Assembly (NCBI GenBank): GCA_029747585.1
Contig: JAPEVF010000162.1
Span: 1-64,000, forward strand
From: Pleurotus djamor
Lineage: Eukaryota > Basidiomycota > Agaricomycetes > Agaricales > Pleurotaceae
DNA length: 64,000 nucleotides
Reading direction: 5' to 3'
This document shows positions 56,845 through 64,000 of the stretch, piece by piece (within the stretch, counting starts at the first letter, position 1; every line of letters begins with the position of its first letter). The notes under the pieces were generated by a model. That model saw only the letters and a program-made list of their open reading frames with translations. It searched no databases and was not told the DNA's origin. A program made the position numbers and the translations under genes.

Positions 56845-59227
56845 ATGGACGACGAATCCGCAGAAATTGAGCTAGTAAGACTTCAATAAGACTCGGGGAC
56901 GTCTTCTCAACTGGGAGCTTGTATAGCTCGAGCAAAATCTCAATAAAACCCATCAGATTTCACAGAAAATGATCAGTTAGTCTCTTCACCGCGCCGGTCG
57001 TCGCCCACTGAACCAAGCAGCCATCTTGAACAGTTTTGATACCCGTATTGCGAAGCTCGAAAAGTCGATTCTACCGCTCTACAATTCGACACAGATTTTG
57101 AACAAACGCGCCAGTAGTAGGTTGCGTTTAGTCGTGTTGGCTCGCATTGTGTCGCTCATAGAGACGAGATATCGAGAAGGCATTATTGAAGATCGACGAG
57201 GTGGCCAGTAACCAGGAGGGCATTGCGGCTGAGGAGGCTTTGATTCTCAGAGGGTGCGTTATAATATTGATATGCAAGCTCGTTGAGCCTGATGATCAGA
57301 GCAGTCCTCAACCAGGACAACTTGAAGCGTACAAAGATGTCCTTGAGCGACTAAATGCTAGCATTGCGTTCAAGTCGCTAGACCGCGACGTGGCTGATAC
57401 AGTGGGTGGATGCACTTTGTATTTGGAGATCCAGCTATCTAAATACGCTCTTTCTTTCCTAGGCGCGTCTTGTTGAAACTGGCGCGAAGAAACTCACGCA
57501 AATGTATACCAAACTCGTCGCTGAGGGATCATCTGGCTCAACACCACCGCCAGGCTCAGACTTATCCAGCGCACCGTTTCCTGATTCACTCTTCACTACA
57601 CTTCGTCCCTTGGTCGCCTTCCTCCGAACTCTACCTCTACCAGCCACACATCCTTCTCATCCCGCCTCACAATCCATACTCTCGACACTCAAAGACGCTC
57701 AACGCGGATATGCCGACATGCGTGGCAACTGGAGCAGGAAGTGCTTAGAGACTCAGGCAAAGAGAGTCTTGGATCGCGCGGACTCGTTAGATCCAATACA
57801 GGCTGGACAAGAGTTTGGAGTTTGGGTAGATTCATTGCTCTTGATTGCAGATGTCGGTACCCTTCCTCTTGGTCTTATGCTTTTGGGAGCTAACACGATT
57901 ACTCGAAGACCGAGTATGAATACCTCCGGGAGCTGTCTCCACTCACTGGTTCATCAATACTGGCATCATCCTACACCACATTGCTCAACCCCATCTCATC
58001 TCTCTTTGGTTCTACTTTACAGTCACTCTTAACTTTCATCAAACGATCACTCCATAAACACTCATTTCTTGCATTGTCTGCATACGAAGCACTGTTCTCT
58101 CTGCAGCCTCGTTGGGAAGTGTTAACCAAGCGAAGCACAGAATCTCGCAAAGAGTCCGCCGATCCTTTCTCGGAAGGTCTTCAGTCTATACGCGCCGTTT
58201 CCCTGCGCAGCTTTCCGGAATTCCTGGCCGATATCAAGTTGGCTTCGTTGGGTAATCGTGGTGGTGGGGAGATCGGGACTGGGGTTGCTGACTTTGTTGA
58301 ATCGGTTCGTTTGCTCCTCCTGCCGTACATTGCTCAACATAACGAATGTGCATGAACAGACTGTCAAGTATATGGACCGTCTGCCAGAGGTTCAGAGCGC
58401 TGCAGGCTCTGCGCTGTTGAAACTGGGCGATGGTAACTGGAAGATGGGAGAGGGGCTTTTACCAGCTTCCACGAAGCCATCGAAACTAGGTGAAGGTGAT
58501 GAGCGTCTTATCCTTGAACATTTCGTCTGTGAGTGTTTTGTCCCCTTTATGCCCTCCCATTGTAACTCACCGTGTCTATAGACGATGTGATCACCACGGC
58601 TGTCAATAGCTTGACCACCTTGTCGCGAGCTCAACGGCGCCCGTCTATGGGCTCTATGTTCCTTCTGAACAACATTTCGTACCTCCGCCAACATATCATC
58701 CTTGCACCTCGGCATGAAGGCTTACTGGACCTTCTTTCCAAGCCCACACAAGATGCCATCAACTCTAACTTTCGGACCGCCAAAGCAGCGTATTTCGACT
58801 CCAACTTTTCTCCGCTCATGCAAGCTTTGACGGACGATCCGAAAGAGAAAGGAGGAAAGAGTGTCACGAAGGAGAAGTTTACAAGATTCTTCGATCTCCT
58901 TGAGGAAGTCGTCGAGAGACATAAATTGGGTAAGGTCCTGGAAGATGACGAGGATGGAAGGGAAGTTATCGCAGATGAAGTCGTCAAATTGGTTGTCCCG
59001 AGCTTGCAGAGGTTTACAAGCAAGCATCGAGAAAAGGAATTTAGCAAGAGTAAGTTCTTGCTTCTTTTTCATGGTGACGCGGACTGATAGTTCCTCTGTA
59101 GATCCCCAGAAATGTGAGCTTGTTGCATTCGGACACATCATTCATCCATCTTACACCATTTCTTTCCCTAGACATCAAGCTATCGGCAGATGAGGTTGAA
59201 AAGCAGCTTCGTAGTATCTATAGATAG
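56845..59227 (+). CDS. EXO70: exocyst subunit Exo70
   Basis: A subunit of the octameric exocyst, which tethers secretory vesicles at the growing tip and binds PtdIns(4,5)P2 and Rho GTPases. The start MDDESAEIEL is followed by LEQNLNKTHQISQKMI, FDTRIAKLEKSILPLYNSTQ (coiled-coil N-terminus), ASNQEGIAAEEALILRG, YKDVLERLNASIAFKSLDR, then the helical-rod body (MYTKLVAEG, LLPASTKPSKLGEGDERLIL, MFLLNNISYLRQHIIL, AYFDSNFSPLMQALTD). The C-terminal domain ends with VVPSLQRFTSKHREKEFS and SADEVEKQLRSIYR. Length and the basic C-terminal domain (family membrane-binding patch) agree with yeast Exo70. About ten short introns; the two 5' ones are typical. Confidence 0.88.
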
Positions 59228-60219
59228 ATGGATCTCGATCAGAATTCGCAGCTATACTTGAGCTATCCGTCGGATACACGCCGGGCGCATCAACATCCGT
59301 ATACCATCCTCCAATCTTCCCCCATACAAACCCACTCGCTATCTTCGCTACGCTACGACGCTAAAGAACCAAAACCAGACCGCGATTTCGGCGGCCTGCC
59401 TCATCGTGGAGTAGATTGGACTCAAATCTCTGATTTGGTTTTAAATGCATCAATTCACCCTAAATACTTCTCAGAATACATCATTTCGTCGAAACCAAAT
59501 GCTATGCACAACCAACTGGGCCACCGAATTGAAGAGGTGAATATCTACGAGCTGTGGATCATTGTGGTCGCTACTAATGTGTAGAATAACAGATACTCAG
59601 CGCGTAATCACCGAGGTGCTTGAGGTTCCACATATATGAACTAGTATGAGGCCGCATGAGGCGAGAAGAACAGGAACACATAAACCATCCTACCAGTCAA
59701 AGCGGTACATACGAGGGGTCATATTCCATGCCAACTATGAAGTTGTTCAACCGCCTGAGCCGCATTCGGAATTCCAACAGTTCCCATGCTATAGTAACTA
59801 TACTCTAGGTCTACTATTCTCAGAGGATCGACTATCATCCTCTCGATATACGTAGAGGTTGGCGTCCAGCTTCGGTATGCACATAATGCCTTAGCCATCG
59901 ATATCGCCCCTGAGTATAGTACCTCTAACTTGGCAGATGTTGCGCAGATGTGTCGCGTCCAATTTCGAAGATTTCGTTTTCATCGAGTCAATTGATTCAA
60001 CTGTTCGCCTGCCAGTGGGTACTGTCTCAACTTACAATTCCCAAGATGCTGGACCCTACACAGATGGACCATGGTAGCGCTCGCACTGCCTGGGAGTCCT
60101 CCGTCGCGACCTTGCCAAATTGTTGATTGGCGTGGCCTGCACTATCATTTTAACCCCGTCCCTCGACCTCACTTCACCAACACTGCCCACCATCATCGCC
60201 CACCCCTCAGGCCTCACCA
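59228..60219. other. intergenic region
   Basis: No gene family recognised; short frames at 59228-59855 read as noise with high A/T in places. A short pyrimidine-rich promoter-like stretch lies near 60150-60215. Confidence 0.4.
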
Positions 60220-62027
60220 TGGATCCTATTGCGCTGACTACATCTGTTATTGAAATTGGCTGTAAGGTCAAGGCCTCAATAGACAAGGTCAGCAATGTCC
60301 TCTATCAGCTAAATCTAGTTCCCAGCTGATACCTCGTTCTAGCTTGCGCAGCGCCGCAGTCGAGCAAAAGCGCTCGCCAGTGATGTTCTAGTCGACCTGC
60401 TCCGCATGGCAGGATTCTATGAAAGGAACAAATCAACACTCTCCTACGCAGCTCTTGGGCCACTTCGCAATTCCTTAGATGCGTTGAATCGGTACTTTGA
60501 ATCCACTTCGCCCTTCGTTTATGGTACTGAATGCCTTTGTGATAAAGTGACCTATACAGCTTGCACGAGCGTTGCCAAGCCTACAAATCTAATCAAGGCG
60601 ACACTACATCTAAACGGCTCGTTTCGGCTCTCAAATTATGGCTGGCCTCCGACGAGATCGAAGCAGACCTTGTGCGGATTAAGGAAAGAATTCAGACTTC
60701 CGTGAATTTCATTTTAGTACGTGCCCGTTATCCGTCTGGTACACTCGCGGTTCGAGGCTGACATGTATTCTAGCTCTTGAGTTGCGCACGTATGGAAGTC
60801 GGATTCATGAAACTTGAGCAGAGTATCCTCACAAATGCTTATGAAACTCGAAGTCGCATCCGACAACTTGATGTCGTATTCGTACGAGAGCTCCTCCATG
60901 GCGACCCAGGCTTGAAATCTTTTGACCATGTATGTGTGCCACTTCAATCATCCCACTTGCAAATCTGACATGGTACCAACCTAAAGTCACCGTCTGAGCT
61001 GGACGATATTGATGTCCAATACATTCTCTTGAAGAGCCTGAAGCTCATTGACACCATTTCCGTTGCTACTCTCCCCTCAAGTGGTGCAAACACTCTCAAC
61101 AATAAACACCCCCACTTTACCGTCTCCCCTAAGCCGGAGCTGCATAACGTCATATTTAGAATGGCAAGCCTACAAGCCCGAGCCCGCAGTGAAAGGCTCT
61201 CTATTGGATACCTCAGCAAAGACACCTTCTTTCTCGCGCGAACGTTTTATCTTCTCGGAGCCCCGGATATCACTCAGAAGTTGCTTGGTGCTGTTGAAAA
61301 CTGCCTTCGACGAACCCTAAGGCTCGGGACTCGGGGGCTCCAACTGCCACACCACATCAAAGAAGAAGAAGACGCCGACTTTTATTTCTTGGAATCAATA
61401 CTCTGTCGCCAGAACTACTACACGTTGTACTCTGCGTGCGAAGAATCTGCCGCTTGCCCTGTCTGTAACAAGGCCATCAAAGACGCTTCGAAAGCCGTCC
61501 AATTCGCTCGCAGCCGGTTTCAGCGGAGGACATCACCCACAATCCGCCATCGTATAAATTTCGTACAAAACCTAATACCCTCGATCCAATATCATGGCAC
61601 CCGAGGGCATGTAGAGGAGTGCTTCAAGTACTGCTCGGAAGCCTTGGAGATCATTCAGGCCTGCGGCCTCTCTGCCGCACGCGAAATCACCAACATTGCT
61701 GATGCTGGAGTTTTACAATATCATGCACAAATATTATATGGGCTTTCGACAGCGCAAGCTCGCGCTTGCGAGTATACATCGGCCTATTACACGGGGATGG
61801 AGTGTATAACCTCAATCAAAGCACTGTCGAATATTCACGATTCGTTACTGCCCCATGACTTCGAATACTTTATCGGAATTTTAGAGGAATTCCAACAGGA
61901 ACTACCTACCTGGACCAGTGTTGTGCGTAACCCGGAACACCGGAGCTTGTGCATCGAGGAGTATACCGACGACGGTGATGTAGCTGATGGATCCCCAAGA
62001 CAGATTGAGTGGGGAATCGCGATCTAA
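60220..62027 (+). CDS. helical N-domain (STAND-type) plus TPR-like protein without NTPase
   Basis: Exons join in phase: MDPIALTTSVIEIGCKVKAS to IDK, then LAQRRSRAKALASDVLVDLL and MAGFYERNKSTLSYAALGPL, LHERCQAYKSNQ, VSALKLWLASDEIEADLVRI, LSCARMEVGFMKLEQSI, FVRELLHGDPGLKSFDH and a long last exon. The first 25 residues (MDPIxLTxSVxxIG) are those of the helical N-terminal domains found on many fungal STAND/NLR-like proteins, where they act as effector or signalling domains. The last exon is all-helical with TPR-like spacing (KAIKDASKAVQFARSRF, GHVEECFKYCSEALEII, AQARACEYTSAYYTGMECI). No P-loop lies between them. Function unknown; possibly a signalling partner lacking its own NTPase. Confidence 0.6.
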
Positions 62028-63208
62028 GTGAGATTCATCTCTGTTAAGTGATTGTGTAACTGTCTGATTCCGCCTTTAGGTACTTTCCTTCCAGGAACTC
62101 CTGTATCCATGAGTGCCATGAAGTAACTTGGGCGAGACTCATCTTGCTGGCTCTGGGACTCTCTGTCTACCTCATATGTTGCTCCTATTCTTTACTGTGG
62201 ACCTGAAATTTGCCCCTGATACTGTCGGTTCCAGAGGACAGTGGAAGTGGCCATCAAAGCCAAGAAGGTAGACCCTTCTCGAATCTTGAAGCTTGATGGG
62301 CGTCGATGGGGACTCATCGACATCGGCGGCGGCTCGATTCATCGTCTTACCAACTGCGATAGCATACGCGAATAATCAATAATCGCACTCGAAAGTTGCC
62401 ACCATTGTGAACATAAGCGATCAAGCCCACTAGTCCTCCTCTATGTAGAGCCACTCAGCCAAGTGACACCAACCCGAGACCTATGGCCCGCGAAAAATGA
62501 GCAACCTGGACAAGGTTGGTGCAAATGAACGTTGAGGCCGAGGCATGAGGCGTCCTGCTCGACTGTCAATAGACATAGACTGAGTATTTACTCCGACTTT
62601 TACTATGCATGCGAGTCTTCCTTCCAGTCAAGCTTCAAGCCCATACCTCTATTTACTTGGTGAGGCAAATGAACATTGTATCGTCAGACTGCGTCGTGCG
62701 TTGCAATGTGGTGCTTGATTGATCAAAATGGACCTGAAAGCCCGATACAAGCCTCCATATTTAGGAAGAAAAGAATTGTATCACTTGAGAAAACATGGGT
62801 TTACAGAACGTTTAACCATATAAGGGTCCATACTGAGACTAGAGTACCTATCGTAGGCATAGAGTGCGTAGGGTCAAAAGAACGCCTACGTAGAGATCGA
62901 CATATAAATCCCACATTAAAACCGCTGCAACCGCCCTTGCACACTTAACGCCGGGACAAAGGTGGTACGACGAGGATGAGGGAGTATAAGGGAGACGAAG
63001 AGTCTTTCACGGGTACTTAGGAGTCCCGTTGAACGAGATATACGTGAGATCAACGCTTTTGAGGAGCCTCCATCGCATGCACAACGCAAAGCAGGTCGGA
63101 CAACCGAAGCGGACTCGGAACCACTGACGCCGTCGCTGGCCAGGAAAAGGGCCGAGCTTCAAGACGCGTATGCTGATGGATAGTTGGATGCAGCAACAGT
63201 CAGAGCGT
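62028..63208. other. intergenic region
   Basis: No gene recognised; short frames such as 62676-62948 have no family character. It contains the 3' flanks of the flanking genes. Confidence 0.4.
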
Positions 63209-63951
63209 TCATGGACCTGGCTCGAGTTTTTCGCCGCGAGCAAGTACGCGGACAACCTTGCTGTTGGGTTTGGCAACTAGCTCCATCATGGCTTTCACAG
63301 CAGCAGGACGTTCGACCAAGCTGGTATCGCCGTTATCACCTCCGTCTCGTTCGCGACCCTGGGAAAGCCGTCTTCCACGTCCGGGACCGCCTCGTTTCCC
63401 TCCATATCCGCCACCACGATACCCACCGCCGCCTCCATGCCCATTTGACATCGGTGTTTTGGGTGCATTTCGATTGTCGTCATCGTGCACATCGTCCCTC
63501 GAGATCTCCAGGACATCCATGCCCATTCGATTACCCCAATATCCAACGAGGGTACCAGCAACACGCAACTCATGTTTGCTAACCTGAGCTAAGGGAACAG
63601 GGACGGGTGCCGCGGCTGATTTGGCCGCAGGTTGAGGAGCCGCGGAAGTGACCGCCAACGCAACTTTAAGCGCATTGTCCGTGGATTTCGCCTTGTTAAT
63701 TTGATCGTTAACTTCCCACCGAGCGCAACAGATTGTTCGGCGGACCCATTCCGGAGAGCCCATCAATGTCTTTTCTCCGGCGTCAGGCTCATCCGAGAAT
63801 TCAATTTGATCCCATAGGACATAGGCATCATCCTGTTGAACCCGTATACGTGGATTGACACCGACCTGCGCTTCAAGTAGGCGGGATGCATTCCGAGCTC
63901 GAGTTGCCAGCGACGTTGTCCCCTTCTTGAGAAGGTCCAAAGTGTTCAAAA
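63209..63951 (-). CDS. 3' exon of unrecognised gene with RGG/Gly-rich tail (partial)
   Basis: The exon begins after an acceptor (ctcatctag, read on the minus strand) at 63951, so the gene continues beyond the right edge. It reads LNTLDLLKKGTTSLATRARN, ASRLLEAQVGVNPRIRVQQD, YVLWDQIEFSDEPDAGEKTL, SPEWVRRTICCARWEVNDQI, an Ala/Pro-rich linker, then HELRVAGTLVGYWGNRMGMD, a Gly-rich RGG-type stretch (GYGGKRGGPGRGRR) and a charged end. RGG runs usually bind RNA or are methylated. I do not recognise the family. The absence of an initiator Met in this exon supports an upstream part. Confidence 0.55.
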
Positions 63952-64000
63952 CTAGATGAGGTGAGCAAACAGGAGGACACGATCGGTGGAGCGATGTGTG

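Overview
The window is nuclear DNA of a filamentous basidiomycete, most likely a mushroom-forming Agaricomycete. Almost every gene is broken by many short GT-AG introns of about 45-60 bp. The housekeeping genes are eukaryotic (Cdc28-type CDK, eIF3a, Exo70, prefoldin 5, epsin, Shp1/p47, Cch1 calcium channel). The accessory genes are types typical of Agaricomycetes (a CYP63-like P450, AIG1-like GTPases, an NRPS-like membrane flavoprotein). Nothing bacterial or viral was recognised. Isolated N bases cluster at about 24.6-28.2, 30.4, 33.7 and 39.9-44.7 kb.

Layout. 0.9-12.6 kb: a small conserved protein of unknown function, a CYP63-like P450, prefoldin subunit 5 divergent from a DENN-type (LCHN/DENND11-like) protein, and a glutaminase-A-like secreted enzyme that carries a C-terminal membrane anchor. 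12.9-20 kb: a tandem array of four P-loop GTPase genes, built from a two-gene unit that was duplicated and then eroded. Copies 1 and 3 look intact, copy 2 is a pseudogene, and copy 4 has lost its start codon and lies in frame behind copy 3. 21.4-24.7 kb: a secreted Asp-zincin metalloprotease divergent from epsin. 26.4-34 kb: Cch1, the plasma-membrane calcium channel. 34.1-40.9 kb: an adenylation domain fused directly to a TmpA-like membrane flavoprotein, followed by a free-standing paralogue of the flavoprotein part. 42.9-48.5 kb: Shp1/p47 divergent from eIF3a. 49.3-51.0 kb: a third TmpA-like flavoprotein with a lesion near its C-terminus. 51.6-53.4 kb: Cdc28/Cdc2 kinase. 55.3-59.2 kb: a secreted beta-rich protein and Exo70. 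60.2-62.0 kb: a protein with a helical N-domain of the fungal STAND type and a TPR-like tail. The right edge holds the 3' part of an unrecognised RGG-containing gene.

The genes do not form one pathway. The two parts that are not routine are the GTPase array, which shows unequal crossing-over, start-codon loss and possible read-through coupling, and the three dispersed TmpA-like flavoprotein genes, one of them fused to an amino-acid or acyl adenylating domain. Exon structures were read by eye from splice signals and protein continuity, so boundaries are approximate unless a junction is described.
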